Positions 1 through 13,169 of a DNA stretch of 64,000 nt are shown here, piece after piece. The stretch lies in contig NC_134428.1 of assembly GCF_030867145.1 (NCBI RefSeq), forward strand, positions 21,865,537 to 21,929,536, in the 5' to 3' direction. Position 1 is the stretch's first letter. Each line of letters opens with the position of its first letter. A model generated the notes under the pieces. The model was not told the DNA's origin and did not search any database. It saw nothing but the letters and a program-made list of their open reading frames with translations. This DNA is from Opisthocomus hoazin (lineage: Eukaryota; Chordata; Aves; Opisthocomiformes; Opisthocomidae). A program made the position numbers and the translations under genes.

Positions 1-2267
1 TGGTTTTGTTTATTCTGCTTCCTTTTTTTTTTTTTTCCCCAAGGTTGTGTGATAAACATTTTCGGTGTTATTTTGCATTCAGCTCTGAAAAACATAAAAG
101 TGTAATTTCACAGAATTATTCCTGGTGTCCTCTGTGCTGGCAGTTCGAATGCGGTGTGATGCCTCCAGCCCCCCTTCATCAGAACAGCTCGTTGGTGGTG
201 CTCTCAGGCTCTTCCCACCGTCCCTGCTCTCTTGTGCTTATTCCCAGTAAACAGGGCGATGGCCTAAACGTGCTTCCAAAACCCCTTTGAGCAACCCGAC
301 ACTCTGATTTTCTGAAGGAACTTCAGTACCTCAAAAAGCAAATTCCTCTCAGCTTGCCACATCTGGGCAGCTGGAGTTCAGTGGCCTGTTGTGAAGTGGG
401 AGAGCTTGCCCTCCTGGCAGCTTTGCTCACATCTCCTTTTACCCTCGCAGAGACAGCTGTACTCCAGCTTGCTTTTGAGCAATAGGCTTCATCCTTGCTG
501 TGTCAGCAAAGACAGACAAGAGGAATAAAAACAACCTGATAAAGCAGCTTTGTGATTCAAAATTCTGGAGAGTCCCAAGAACCTGGCAATGCTCCAGTAT
601 CTGGAGTGGCTTTTATCTCTTTGCTCCTCCAGTGAAAAGCATAAACACCATTCAACAGTTATCCAGCAGGCAAGAGTAGTAAATGCTGCTATCGCCATCA
701 CGGCTGCGTTTGTCCTTACACAATTAACCACTTAGCCTGAGAGAGCTCTCTATGGATTTCAGTGTGAGTGCTACCCTTGCTTTTCTCCTTCAGGACAAGG
801 GCACAGACAACCCACTTCAAACACCAAGAGTCAGTGTTTTTCCTATCTGCGATTTCACAGAGGTTATAGCACAATGTAAAGGGTCAGTAATCATGTCAGT
901 CTTTCCTTTCCTGGAAGACAATATTCCTCTGAAGCTGGGCATGCAGCTCCTTCTGATGCTTTTTATAAATAAACTGCTTGTTTTTAGGTTCTCCACTTGA
1001 ACAGAACTGTTTAATTCACCTCCTTTTGATGCTTCAGTGTTCATCTCAAATTGCTGCATAGAAGCAAGAGGTTTCCGTTGAGATTCGCAGTCGTAAAAGT
1101 ATAAAGCATTTTAGGCTGGCCACTTCACCTAGCACAGGGAGGAATAAATTGCAGTGAATCTGCTCAGCCCAGCATGGCTTGTGCCGTTTGCCTTTAGGAC
1201 TTTATCGGCCTGGACTGGCCTCCTAGCAAAGAAAGATCGTGGCTGCTTTTCACTGCTGCAGAATACCCAGTGATCTGGAACAAATTTGAGCTCATATCAT
1301 CAGCCTTACAACAGACTTGTGTTTGGGTCCAGGGCTCAGGGTAGTGAGGGAAAGAGAGCGCCTGGGTTCGGGTTTGGTTGGAGTTAGTTTCCTGGCATCG
1401 CCCATTCCTACCAGGTGTTTTTCTACCTTAGGGACTAGGGAAATTATATACAGCTGCTGGCTCGTGCTCCAGCAGCAGCATTTTTTCCACAAAGCTGAGG
1501 GATGCTGACAAAGAGAATATCACCGCAAGAAAATAACAATAGTTATTACTTTAAACCAAAACTGGCAAGATAACTCTAGAAATGAGAAGTTAGTATCATT
1601 TTGCGTCTCCAATTGAGGTCAAATGGGGTGAAATGACTTGAGATCGCACAAAATCCAGGCAACTGAACTGATAGCCATGTGCTGCACATCAGGCTTGGCT
1701 AAACTGATGGGGAAACAATATAGAGTAGCAGTGAATGTTGGAAGCTGGAGTTAATGGAGGTGCTGAAAGACACTGAACCAAGTGTACTTTGTTCCCTGGC
1801 ACTAGCTGTATTTTTCAAAGAGCCACTGAGCAACATTTTGGCGAGGCAAGCCTCTTAAAAACTGGCATAATCATGACAGATATATTGGTGGTTCCTTTGA
1901 CCTCGGGAGTACTAAGCATACTGCAGTGGTCAAGAAATGTAGGTGTGCGGAGCTGTGGGAAGAAACCGTTCTCTCTTCACTTGCTGATAACTTCTTCTTA
2001 GCTAAGGGATTCTGGAGTGCTGCTCTGGGTGTGTGAAAGATGCTTGCGGAGATGTTGGAGCCATGATAGGCTCCTGTTCTTGCCATCTTAGAAGTGTCAT
2101 CAAGCCCTTTCAAAGTCTGATTGCCCAGTAGACGATGTTACCTCCTTTGAACACCTCGCTCTCCTGAACACTATTATAGATGCATCGTTCAGTGCAGGGA
2201 AGAAGAGAAAGTTTTGCAGGATCATAAAGAGGAATTGTTTTTTTGTTTTGTTTTTTTGCTCTTTCAG
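1..2267 (+). other. SDK1 intron (partial)
   Basis: No exon that could join to 2268 was found. Open frames here are short, lack splice-flanked domains and show no fibronectin-III pattern. The stretch ends in a long T/C tract before the acceptor, so it reads as the 3' part of one SDK1 intron. Confidence 0.75.
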
Positions 2268-2405
2268 CGCAAACAGAAGCCCCTTTCTACGAGGAGTGGT
2301 GGTTTCTGCTGGTGATGGCACTCTCAAGCCTGATCCTCATCCTCCTGGTGGTGTTTGCATTGGTCCTGCATGGCCAGAGCAAGAAGTACAGGAACTGCAG
2401 TACAG
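2268..2405 (+). CDS. SDK1: SDK1 exon: transmembrane segment
   Basis: This 138-nt exon has acceptor TTTCAG before 2268 and donor GTAAGA after 2405. It begins with the last two bases of a split codon and ends with one base (G) of a glycine codon. It encodes the juxtamembrane region, the single membrane helix and the first basic cytoplasmic residues. Confidence 0.93.
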
Positions 2406-5400
2406 GTAAGACATCAGCTCTGTGCTGTACACACACTCTCAAGAGCTGTGAGAACTGGAAATATCTTCCCTTTGAACCCCTGATTTCATCAGCGTGGGCT
2501 CTCTTTGTAGGGATTTGGTTTGGCAGAGGACTCAGATCTTTTTGCTGTCTGGTTTGGTAGAAATAGCTTTTGCCCATAGTCATACTGGGCAAAGAGTGCC
2601 TGATCTTACCAGATTTTGGACACTAAGCAGCCATGGGCTTGGATAGGATGGCATCTGGAAGTCCCAGGGACTGTAGCAAAAACCAAGGAGTCTGGGTCAA
2701 ATGTTTGGCAGAAGATCACAAAAAATGAATAAACTGAGACTTCATTTAGCTTTGTCATCATGCTGAAAAGGAGGAAGATTCTGCTTTTCCGTGGCTGTAC
2801 CCAGTGCAGATATTCTAGGTCTGTATATATGAGGACTAAACCACAACTCCAGTATATTAAATAGAGTGCCCTGCATCTCGCATTCATTCCCAAAGCCAAG
2901 CTGCAGTTGCTGGGCCGGGGGCCAAACAGTCTTGGTTATCTGGACCTGTTAGACTTTAAGGCACCGTGGGCATCAAGCTTTGAATTTTCCTTTAGTTATG
3001 ATTTTTACCAGTCTCCTTCCTGAAAGGAAACAGGAGATATATAACTAGGAATATTAAAATAGTTCGCTTTCAAAACGTCTAGTTCTTGAGCTCTGAATGT
3101 TGTTTTTACCTTTCCTCTGCTGATATAATAAAGTCCTGGAAGGGTTGTTCACACGTGTATTTCTCTGATAGCCTCCTCCAGCAAGAAATTGCTCTGATGC
3201 CAGGAGCTGCCAAAAAGGGCACATTAATGAGTAGGATCAGCTGGATGGGTCATTGCGCTGCCCGTTCTTAGGGATTAATGTAACGAAGGAGTCTTCCAGG
3301 AAGTATTTAGTAATTCAGTCCCAAAGTGAAGATCTTTTCTTCTAACTTCTAACAAGTGTTAGAAAATCAGATTTCAGTCCCGTGAGAGACGAGATGTATG
3401 AATACCGTGGCATTTTACCAAGGTAATAGTATGACGTATTTGTATGCATAGCTCATAGGACATCTCTCCTCTTCTTAGTTTTGCTCTGTGTTTGGGGGAC
3501 AGACATGAAAAGACAGGTCTGACCTGTGCTGTCAGGTAGCCGTGTTCACGCTGAGTCTAAACGTAGCACTGAAATTGAAGCCAAGGATAAAATACCTGTC
3601 TGCTGCAAAGTGGCAACCAGTCCTTCTCCCCAGGACATGAGCTGAGCTTGCACCTTTGGGATTACAAAGAATGAGGATGGGAGAGAATAAGCTTTGGCTA
3701 TATTTGATCACAAGAAATAATATACTTTGCTGAATTTTCCCTCTTCTGCCAGTCCCCTGTCCTTTTCCCTGCCTTACATTGTCCAGTGATTTCTCACATC
3801 TGTATCTCATCCTCATTACCGCTCTGACATCTTTTTCCTATTTGCTATTCACTTACCCTGTCTCTTGCTTTCTTTCCTGCTTTTTTTTTCTCCTTTTCCT
3901 CTTTTTCTGCCTTTCCTGGTTTTATTTTCTCTTTCTTTGCTTCAGTCAGCATGAATGGGATTCAGAACACTTGATTTAGGACATCGTCAATGGCCATCTG
4001 AATTAATCACCTGGTTTCTATTTATAGTCAAAAGACAAGAATAAGCACTTTTGGAGCACAGTTCATCTGCGCTATTTTAGATACTTATGAAATGCATCCT
4101 TTCATGACTCGTCTTTTCCCCTCCTTTGGCTCCTTCTGCCAGTTCACTCTCCTGACCTCCTCTCCTCCACTCTGATTGTTCTCATTTGCCAGTAAGAATA
4201 GTAAAGAGATTTGCAAATAATTAATGATGTCATAAGACACAAAGAAGGAAAAGTTAGCTCTTGCAGTTGTATTTGGGGGGAAAAGTGCCTTTGTTTTAGC
4301 TGAATCTTTCATTGCCTGGCTCCAGGTAAAACCATCTCCAATGTGGAAGAGTCGGTCACCCTGGATAACGGAGGCTTCACTGCGCTGGAGCTCAACAGCA
4401 GACACCTGAACATCAAGAGCACCTTCTCAAAGAAGAATGGAACCAGGTAAGAAGCTGGGAACACCATGCTCTTGGAAATGGCTTTTTATCTAGCTTCAAG
4501 CGACTGTTGAATAGGCAAAGGGGAGAGACTGTTGTCTGGAGGATCTAGGGAGGACTTCAATGCCCAAGTCACTGCCTCAGGCTGTAATTCTGGCTTCTAA
4601 GCATGATTTAATTCCGTTATTTCAGAGAAACGACAACATCCCATACACTCACCCTTTGCCTTTCCTAGATCTCCTCCTCGCCCAAGCCCGGGGGGGCTGC
4701 ACTACTCTGATGAGGATATCTGTAACAAGTACAATGGAGCTGTGCTGACCGAGGGCTTGGGCCTGAATGAGAAGCCCTTAGAAGTGTCGGAGTCAGAGGT
4801 AAGGGTTTCCCTTTGCCTTGCAGACATTCATTTCCCCACTCAATTCTGGCAAGTCTTCAAAGTCCCAATCCCGTACCTGCATTATACTGTATTGTCACTG
4901 TCTTGTGGGGACTTTAAAATGTCCGACTCACGGGGCTGTTTGCATCACTTCTTAAAATTAAAATGTCAAAGGAAAGAATGACAAGCAGGACCCAGCCAGG
5001 CCAGATTCCAGACCTGGCCTTGGCAGATATTCACAGTTTTCCAGTGTTACATAGAACGACGAGTGCAGTCAGTCAGCCAGTGTGTGCGGGAAGGGTCTGC
5101 ACATCCCCTGCTGCCTGTGGGCTGCAAGCTTGGAGCGCTTTTGGGAAAATGTATATACGCTGCAGCATAACCAGCTGGCTGCAGCTGCCGTCTGGGTGAG
5201 GCTGAAGGCAGGACACACTTTGAATTGTTGCGCTGACTGAAGTATGGGATATGGTTTGAAGTTTTCACAGTGGCTTTTTTAGACAGCTACAGCGAATACC
5301 AAGATTCAGAAGAGTGATCTTGAGTGGCAGTAACTGCTGCCTCTGTTACAGAGGGAATAAGTGGGGAATGAGTAGCCTACCAGGGAGCACGTGGCCGTGG

Positions 5401-8400
5401 CTGTGAGAGCCCAACGTTCAGGTTTCCGAACACCCCAGCCCGCAGCCTTAGTCTAGCTCAGGAGGAGCCTTCTGCTCGGGTTGCCTTCAGATCTGTTCTC
5501 TAATGAAGGTGGGCGTATGCCGGCATTCTCCATCTGACAGTGCTCCATCTGGAGTCTTATACCCCCTTTAAGAAGAAAGAAAGTATTTGTTGTCTGTAGA
5601 AGTCCAACAGTGGCCAGGGTGAACAGACAGACTTCAAAGGATGTCCAGAAAGGTAATTCTGTCTCTCAAAATCGTGTGTGGTCAGCTGAGATCCTGACGA
5701 ATCTGAACTGACAGAGCAAGAAGTGAGCAGTGGGCCAAACCACTCCAAACCTGACCCTTCTAGCAAGAATAAATCAAGGGCAGCAAGCAGTGAAAGAAGA
5801 TGACAGGTTTCATCTGTAGCTTTTCTGCACCTGCAGCTACAGCTGCTTTTCCTGGCTACCTAGCTCTCACCTCCTGCTAATTACCACAGACAGCCTGCTG
5901 CTTTCTGCTGCCCCATGGCCGACCCGTTGTGCAGGCAGCTTGCCTTGGTGCAGCTCAAGCCGCTGTCTATGCAACGCGGAAGCGTTACCCTCCAGATTAA
6001 ACCCATAGTGCTTTGGTCATGTCACTGTAACAACCCAGCATTAAACTTGTCATTAAACTAGTTTCCTGAGCATGATCATGAATTTAGCGCTGGCACCTTT
6101 TGACATTAATTTCAATGCCCCATGTGGCATTTCTTGGTAACGTGCAGAAGTCTACTTGCAGGGTGTCATTACTGCCTTCTGTATGCACTGTTTGTGCAAC
6201 ACAGAAGAAAGTGATTTTTGTTTCTTTTTCTCAGGCTATTATGAATATTATTTATTTACTGTGTATTGCAGTCAAGCCTGAAGGTCTCAGTTGAGATTCT
6301 AGTGTTTTTGTGAGTCTGTGTGTGCTTGTGAGTATGTGAACAAAATGTGCCTCCTGTTTTTCCTTGGGGCTTAGATATGCAGCCCTTCTGTATAATGCCT
6401 TTGATGCTTGGGTTTTTTTCATGGTGGGGAGTGCTTTTAGGCATGAAATGTTAATACGCTCCCAGTAGAGGCAGCTATAGGAGATGCTGCCTTTTGATCA
6501 GCCTGAAAATGCTTGTTGACGTTGGCTGGCGCAGACAGGAGGTGAGGATGGTTGGGGCAGAGGTGGCTGTAGATGTTGGACCACTCTATTTTCAAGTATT
6601 TGTGTACCCATTAGCGCTTCCTGTTTGTCTTTTCTGTTCTTTTTGCTTCTATTCTCAAAGGAGATCTTAACAGACAAGCTCTGTTTTCTGAGGATTTCAG
6701 AATGTCCATCTCTTAGCAGGCAGAAATGCTCCCCATTATATGAAGAGTTAAAGACATCTTTCCATAGAAGAGCTCTACACAGGTTTGGTCCTTTGCAGCA
6801 AAGGGGGTCCTGCTGCTGTTTTTCTCACTGCGTGGATCTCAAATTCCACTTAATACGGTGCACGTAAGGGCAGGCATGGCCAAAAACTGTGCTTTTGCTT
6901 TCAACCCACATGTCATCTTATTGCTGCTTAGTCTTACCCCGGTTGCCTGAGGTGTCAAGATTTTATGTGGATAAGAAGGAAGCTCACTGGCTCTGGGTCT
7001 CATGGGTTTTAGGGAACACGAAGAATTCTGTGAGAAACTCTCAGGCTGACTGACTGCACTTACAGCACAGCTGCCTGGGAGCCTGCCTCCGAGCTCCCTC
7101 CTGATGAGGAGAGCAAGAGAGAAACAAAGAGAAAATCAAGCAGACCAAGCAGTACTCTTAATATTCATAAATCAAGTGGTTAACTTACTCCGTATCATGA
7201 AAGCCAAGCACCAGGACTGTTAATAAGGTTGAAGTAGTTTAATTGGCAGGTATGGAGCGAGAGAGTGCTAGAAGTGTAATTTCTAAATGATTAATAATAA
7301 TAGGCTTTTAGATAATGAGTCAAGTGGACGAGGCTCTGGACAGATAATCTGAAGAAATTTGGTGTTCACCCTGTACAGAAATGTAATGATATCTCTGCGA
7401 TGTCGTCCAGCCACGGAAGAGCAGTTTTACAGGAGGGAGGGTGGTGTGTGTTTGTCTGTTCTCACGTGTCCTTGTGCTCTCCCAAAAACTGTTTTCAGGA
7501 GACGGTGTTCTCCCAGGCGGCACACATCCGCGGTCAGTGCTGGGTGCTGGCCGTGCTCTGATCTTCCCAGCTGCTCTCTGCAGTCTGTCTGACTTTGGTT
7601 TTCTCAGCTCTGTAGGAAGATATTATAAATTTCCACTTAATGCTTAATAGGAAATATGATTTAACTTGTTTCTGATAAAGTTCTCCAATGATTTTGACAA
7701 GTTGGGCACCATGTGGAAACCAGCTGCAGGCAACACATTGAATAAGCAAGGAGAAATCTGTTTCCCTGCTAGGTTACCATGTCTCTTCTGCAGCATATTC
7801 ATTTCATGTCAACCAGAAGAAAGCACTACCATCTACATTTTTAGAAACCATCTCATAAGATTGTTTCTTATGCAGTCACTTAAAAACAAAAAAGATAATT
7901 GGACCTATTTTCAAATTTCCCGTTGACTAAGCTAGCCATCTCTGGTCACTGACTTGCCTCTGAACAGCACTTGTGCTTTTTGTGCTGTCAGTAAAACACT
8001 TAAATAGCCTCTCATTTTCTGTATTTATTGCTTCGTAGGCATCCATGCACCTATGGTTGACAGTCTGTAATGTCACCGCACACCCAATCGCGCCCCAGCC
8101 TATGGAGGTTTCCAAGGTAACAAAGCCACTGTCGCACTGAAGGGAGAAAACCGAAAACAAAGCAAAAAGCCCTGTAGCATTTCTATTTACTCAATAGTTT
8201 AAAAAACACTAAAAAGTAATCCTCTAGTACAAGCTGTCTGTATTTTCATGCAAAACAGGTTTATCTTGCTGCTCCTTGATTTTCATCAAGGCAGAGATGG
8301 ATGTGAGATGGCAATTTAGAGAATTCCTTGCTACTGTGAGTGGTTGTTAGTAGCTTGTTCGGAGCAGACCTTGGAAGATACTTTAGAAACATGGACGGAA

Positions 8401-11400
8401 TAGTCAGTTCCTGCCTGTTCTGAAGGAAACACAAAGAAAACACGTCGTATCGACACTAACAAATAGGTTGCCAGCTCCAGCATCAGTGCTAATGGTGGTG
8501 AAAGGCTGAAGTTAGGGCAGCTATATATGTTTCATGAAAGTCGCTTCTGAAAGGCGCTGGCCTTGTTCACACCACATTAGTGTTCTCTTTCAGTTGGTGT
8601 AATGAACTAATTAGCGGACAGATGATCAACAGGTGGTATTGTTTTAAATTCCCGCTTTCTGTTCATGGCGAGTCCGAGTGACACTGTGTTTCAAATGGCA
8701 GCAGCCCATCTAAAAGTGTTCCCAATATTTCTCCTCTTTATTATGTTGACTTCTGGCAGTCTCAGAGGAACTTGGCTTTGGTACAGAAATTATATTAGTT
8801 TTGTGGGTGAATATTTTTATGCTAGCGATGGACAGAAATCAAGTGGCTGGGTCAGTATTACTATACCTGTGAAGTCGTGTGTCAGTCACAGAATCACAGA
8901 ATGGTGGGGGTTGGAAGGGCCCTCTGTGGGTCACCCAGTCCAACCCCCTGCCGAAGCAGGGTCACCCAGAGCAGGCTGCACAGGACTGCGTCCAGGCAGG
9001 TCTGGAATATCTCCAGAGAAGGAGACTCCACAACCTCCCTGGTCAACCTGTTCCAGTGCTCCATCTTTTGAATGCAGCTTCTTCTCAGCATTTCTTCTTA
9101 GAGCATCCAGCCTTTTAGTTGTCATTACGTTTCTATATGTCTGTGGGGACGTCAGAAAGACCAGTAAGGACCCACTAGAAGTTTGTGGGGTTTTTTGTCC
9201 TTTGATGTGATCCATCTTTTCAGCAGGGGCTTGTTTCTTTGAGGGGTGGCTGAGTGTGTCCAAGTCAGTAAGAGTGATGGTGGATTGGGGAAGGAGCCAG
9301 AAGACATGGCAAGGGCAGTGGTAGTGTTGTGCCTTTGATGGAGGGAGCACATCCACGATAGCTAGAGGAGTCCACACCTTCAGGTGCTGCTTCTGGTGAG
9401 TGAATCATGACCACTTGCCTCTGCTTAGGATGTAGAGACTTTTCTTCTGGACACCTGCACCATCCCTCAGCTTCCCAGGCACGTTTACCTTAACGTTGGA
9501 CTACAGAGCTGCAGCATAATGTTTGGAGATGTAGGCTGGTCCAAAGTGCAACACCTTGATTCTTGATAAGGACAGAGAAAACCGGGGTTTGGGGGATCTT
9601 TTGGTCTGCAGGTAAAGTTAGTTGGTTGCGTCTGCAGCTGAGGACCAGCCTGCCCGAGCTGTTGCTGCCATGCTCTGCCATGTTGCCACATCTGCGGTCA
9701 CCAGAGGCACTCTCATTGGAGCCCCGTGCAAAAATAGGCAGGGCAGTGCGAGCAGGACATTCCCTGCAGCGATGCCAAGGCTCTGGAGCCATTCTCTGCA
9801 CCCACTGGCTGTGAAGTTGTCCAAATCTGGGGATATTCTGCAAAAACCACCTGTTTGAGAAGGTCTTTGGAGGGAGTCGGATCTTGGCTTCCCGAGGCTG
9901 GCAGCTGGTGCAGAGGAGCGTTTTTCTAGGAGATAAACTTGCCGAGTTCCTTCTGGAATTATTATTAAATGCTGGTGGGGTTTTGTTGTAATATTACTTA
10001 CGTGTCAAGGCACCTGAAGCTTTGCATTCTTAAAATAATCAAACAGCACATAACTCTGAAAGAGTCAAATCATGGGTAAGAGTGGAAGGGAAATTTTGCA
10101 AAGCTGTAAAAAGCTGCTTTGCTCAGACTTTTGGAAAACTCTGAGAAAAATTTCTCAGCTCTGTCCATCACCCTCCATGCTGGAAAATGGGCATGAAATG
10201 GTATCGAAGCAGCAATCCCAGCAAAGAAGTGGGATGATGGATGCAGTGCCCTTTTCAAACGCTGGTTCACAAGGCGTTTGAGGCTTGTTCTTCAGAGACC
10301 ATTAAAAAGGAGCTTTAGAGGAGGAGAGGCTGGTTGTGTGGCAGGCAGGATCAAGAAGGATGTGTGTTTGCTGTGTGGTGTCACAGATCAGAGCGGTACA
10401 AACCTTTTGAAACTAATTGCAGCAACTAACAGTTACGAGCTGCACTTACCCATCTCTCCCTTGTATGTCTTAGGCAGCTACTACTTTGATATTTAATTGC
10501 CTTTAGCATCGGCTATGCAGACTATTGGGGGGGGAGGAATGAAAGCTTTTGCGTGCTTAAACTAGAGGTTTTAGAGAAGGCATGAGATATGGAAATGACT
10601 GGCTATATGTTTGTGTGCTGTATGGGATGGGGCTCTTATTGGTGGGAACATTAGTGGGAACAGAAGGAAAATGTGTGCTTGGATACTGCGGCCAAGGCTT
10701 TGCCGTGGTCTCTGCGCTCGGTTGAGATGTACGAGCCCTCTGCGATTCCTCCAGCTGTATCGCAGCAGCGGTGCTTCAGAGGAGGGGCAGATGCACAAAG
10801 CTGATCCCGTTACGTCTCAACAGAGCTCTTGCTCGATATTGATAGGAGCTTTGAAGCTACCCAGCCACCGTGCATAAATGTTTCAGGGGGTAAGATCCAC
10901 TCTGAACACCGGGCTGTGCCTGAGCACAGGAAAGCAGCTCCTTCTGCCTGGTGGTTCGTCTTTTCCAGATTTTACATTCTCTTTTTTCTGTCGCCGCTGG
11001 TGGTGCACCTTGTTGTACCCCACCAATGATCAGCTGGAAAATACAGGCAGAGTTGCCTGAAAAAAACCTGATTTTTCTTACTTCAGTGCTATAAGTAATT
11101 TTCAATACTTAATGGGGCTTGCAAGCCAAACTGGTTGTACTGTGCAGGTGGCCTGGTCTGACCACCACAAGCAGCAGCACGTCTGGCTAACTTCCGTGCG
11201 CTGGCAGCGGAGGCGTTCTTTCCGTCCTCGCGTCGGAAGAAGAGATGTTCTCAATCGCAGTTGTAATTGTGGTCTGGTTGGTTACGTGACTGAAGGCTGT
11301 CAGTTTCCCTGTGATGTCTCTACCCTTCCCTGCATCCCGTGACAAACGGCAACTCCTAGCTCCCGCCGCAGCGTTCTGCAGTGAATTAGACGGGATTTCT

Positions 11401-11931
11401 CTGCATCTCTTATTGCCAGTGTTCATCGGGGGACTCTCCCTCTAGCAGCAAAGCCTGGCTGAACCCCAGCCCAGTGCTTTCCTACAGGCCAGCATGTATT
11501 ACACTTGGACTACAAACCATCCTACCCTAAAATTGCTGCTTTTGTCAGCTGGAGATATTAAACTCGTCTCAAATTTCTTTTAGAGTGGAGCAGACTAAAT
11601 CATAGATGCTAATGGCTGATTTTTTTTAAATTTTGTTCTTTTTCCCCTGCTGCTCCAGGCCACTGACTCAGATTATGAAGACGAGTTGCCAAAGCACTCC
11701 TTTGTGAACCATTACATGAGCGACCCCACGTACTACAACTCCTGGAAGCGGCAGCAGAAAGGAGTGAAGCACCCAGCATCCTACAGATACGAGGAGTGCG
11801 CCGCCGGCGAGACAGAACCCTATTTCCAGACTGTCATCACGACACAGAGCTCAGGAGGGGTGTACACCCCAACGGGACAGCCCGCGCCCGGCTCCCGGAC
11901 TCCAGTGACAGGGTTCTCCTCCTTCGTCTGA
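2268..11931 (+). CDS. SDK1: Sidekick-1 (SDK1), C-terminal four coding exons (5' part lies outside the window)
   Basis: Sidekicks are homophilic immunoglobulin/fibronectin-III adhesion proteins of neuronal membranes that help match synaptic partners, notably in retina. Joined exons 2268-2405, 4326-4446, 4669-4798 and 11659-11931 keep one frame and give about 219 residues plus a split first codon. In order they hold a short juxtamembrane stretch (EAPFYEEWW), one hydrophobic transmembrane helix (about 23 residues ending VLHG), a basic stop-transfer segment (QSKKYR) and a roughly 150-residue cytoplasmic tail. The tail contains the family blocks [18 protein letters not shown] and [19 protein letters not shown], and ends GFSSFV, the known sidekick PDZ-binding terminus that recruits MAGI scaffolds. 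The segment after the membrane ([20 protein letters not shown]) fits SDK1 better than SDK2. The extracellular domains are encoded upstream of base 1. No frameshift or early stop is seen. Splice sites are canonical. Ortholog naming is from memory of the family. Confidence 0.93.
2406..4325 (+). other. SDK1 intron with an approximately 100-nt pyrimidine tract
   Basis: This 1920-nt intron has a dense pyrimidine run at about 3841-3946 ending in TTCAG, which looks like a strong 3' splice site. No recognisable SDK1 coding follows it. The true exon starts at 4326. Confidence 0.8.
4326..4446 (+). CDS. SDK1: SDK1 exon: proximal cytoplasmic tail
   Basis: This 121-nt exon lies between acceptor CTCCAG and donor GTAAGA. 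It continues the frame from G|GT and ends in a split AG|A arginine codon. It encodes [16 protein letters not shown] and STFSKKNGT, typical of the SDK1 tail. Confidence 0.93.
4669..4798 (+). CDS. SDK1: SDK1 exon: [16 protein letters not shown] block
   Basis: This 130-nt exon follows a 222-nt intron, has acceptor TTCCTAG and donor GTAAGG, and ends on a codon boundary. It carries the strongly conserved proline-rich [16 protein letters not shown] block and a more variable stretch ([16 protein letters not shown]). Confidence 0.92.
4799..11658 (+). other. Last coding intron of SDK1
   Basis: This 6.9-kb intron holds a CR1 fragment (8886-9095), a small CpG-rich patch at about 11190-11250, and no other element I can name. 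Open frames are short and unlike known proteins. Confidence 0.8.
8886..9095 (-). mobile_element. CR1 LINE 3' fragment
   Basis: The left end is the repeated CACAGAATCACAGAATGG, the reverse complement of the CR1 3' tail. It is followed by the familiar TTGGAAGGGCC, CCAGTCCAACCCCCTGC, GAGCAGGCTGCACAGG and GGAGACTCCACAACC blocks. The element is therefore on the minus strand and 5'-truncated, as almost all CR1 copies are. Only 3'UTR and the end of ORF2 remain. Similarity fades after about 9065 and may run to 9095. This block order is typical of neoavian CR1 subfamilies. Confidence 0.92.
11659..11931 (+). CDS. SDK1: SDK1 terminal coding exon with PDZ ligand
   Basis: The acceptor is GCTCCAG, after a 6.9-kb intron. 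Ninety codons precede TGA at 11929-11931. It encodes [27 protein letters not shown] and the closing GFSSFV. The second half ([16 protein letters not shown]) is the least conserved part of the tail in this family. Confidence 0.94.
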   Translation, partial: ATDSDYEDELPKHSFVNHYMSDPTYYNSWKRQQKGVKHPASYRYEECAAGETEPYFQTVITTQSSGGVYTPTGQPAPGSRTPVTGFSSFV

Positions 11932-12393
11932 GACGGGGCTGGAGGGGACAGCCGAACCGCCGGCGGCACTCGGAGGGACCTGTCGCAGTGACTGTGTGCG
12001 CGTGACCAGTGCGGTGAACTGTGGGTAGCTTCTCCATCAGGGTAGAAACGGATGGGAACACGGATGAGGCTGGAGTTGGGTTTTTTTTTCTTTCTGAAGA
12101 CAATCAACTCTTAAAAAAAATGGAGCTGAACTAGCTGAACCTTTGTTTAAAAAAAAAAAAGAAAAAAAAGGAATTCTGAAAAGTGATGATTTTAACCACT
12201 TGTGAATAGTAGGGGTTTTTTAACCGCTTTTTGTAACACTGCTTCAGGAAGCAGCTCCCATGCCCTTCTCTTCCCTCTTGGTTTCTCTCCCCTCCTTCTG
12301 TCCCCCTGTTCCCAGACAAGGAGGTGAATTCCCTAGATGCAACGAGTGACTTTGTGATGTGATTTGAAGAGAAAACATAAAACCTCCCAGGCT

Positions 12394-12459
12394 CCTTTTT
12401 ATTCCTTTTTCTCTACTCTTTTTTTTTTTTTCTTTCTTTCTTTCTTTTTAATTTTTCCC
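12394..12459. repeat. T-rich / (TTTC)n low-complexity tract
   Basis: A run of about 13 T is followed by four TTTC units and more T, inside the presumed SDK1 3'UTR. Confidence 0.85.
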
Positions 12460-13163
12460 TGTCATCAAGGTCAAGTAGGAAAACATAGAAAAGGGACAAA
12501 TTTTTACATGGAAAGCAGACACCTCCTCCCTCCTCTTCTCCTTGCTGCTCCCCACATTAGGAGCACTGGCTGATCAGCTTAGGCTCACATGTGTCACTGT
12601 GTCTGCTCTAGGCTCACTACTGGTGTATTTATACTGAATTACTGACCTGCTTTTCTTTCTTGTTCAAATGGGACCTGCTGCATTCGCTAAATATTCCAAC
12701 TCCAGGGCCTTTGGAAGAGGAGATGGCTCGAAAGAGCGTTGCAGGCAGCAGTGGGTGAAGCAAGTGGGAAGAATTCAGGTGCAAGGTCAGTTTATTTTTG
12801 GTGTGGCTCTAATCCTCCCTCGTGGACTGCAAGTGCCATTTGAATTGGTCTTTTTTTAAAAGTCGAAGGGCACAGACCAGCAAGCCAGAGGAATCTTTCA
12901 ATTAAGATTGCAGTGACAAGCTAGAGAGTCTACTAATTGATAAGGGTTTTGATCATCAAAGTTATCCTGCCTTGTCAATAGAAGCTGAGCATCCTTTCTC
13001 ACCCAGACTCTGCAGCGCTGCTTACTGGTCTGTAAAGAAGTACACAGTAGCTGGGTTTGTTTGATTTTCTTTTTTTTTAGTACAGAGACACGTCACACAG
13101 ACTGGGTGAGTTTTGGTGTCCACAGGTGCCTTTTATTGATTCTTCGGCTTCAAAGTGTCTCCA

Positions 13164-13169
13164 AATAAA
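13164..13169 (+). terminator. SDK1: Candidate SDK1 poly(A) signal AATAAA
   Basis: This is the first canonical hexamer about 1.2 kb after the SDK1 stop. Use is inferred only. Confidence 0.4.

Noticed and set aside
141..160. tRNA B-box-like AGTTCGAATGC
   Set aside because: No A box or cloverleaf could be built around it.
8665..9210. 181-codon + strand open frame around the CR1
   Set aside because: Its second half is antisense CR1 sequence and the first half has no known match, so it is not a gene.
12394..12459. T-rich tract as a retroposon poly(A) tail on the minus strand
   Set aside because: No element body or target-site duplication is seen next to it, so it is simple sequence.
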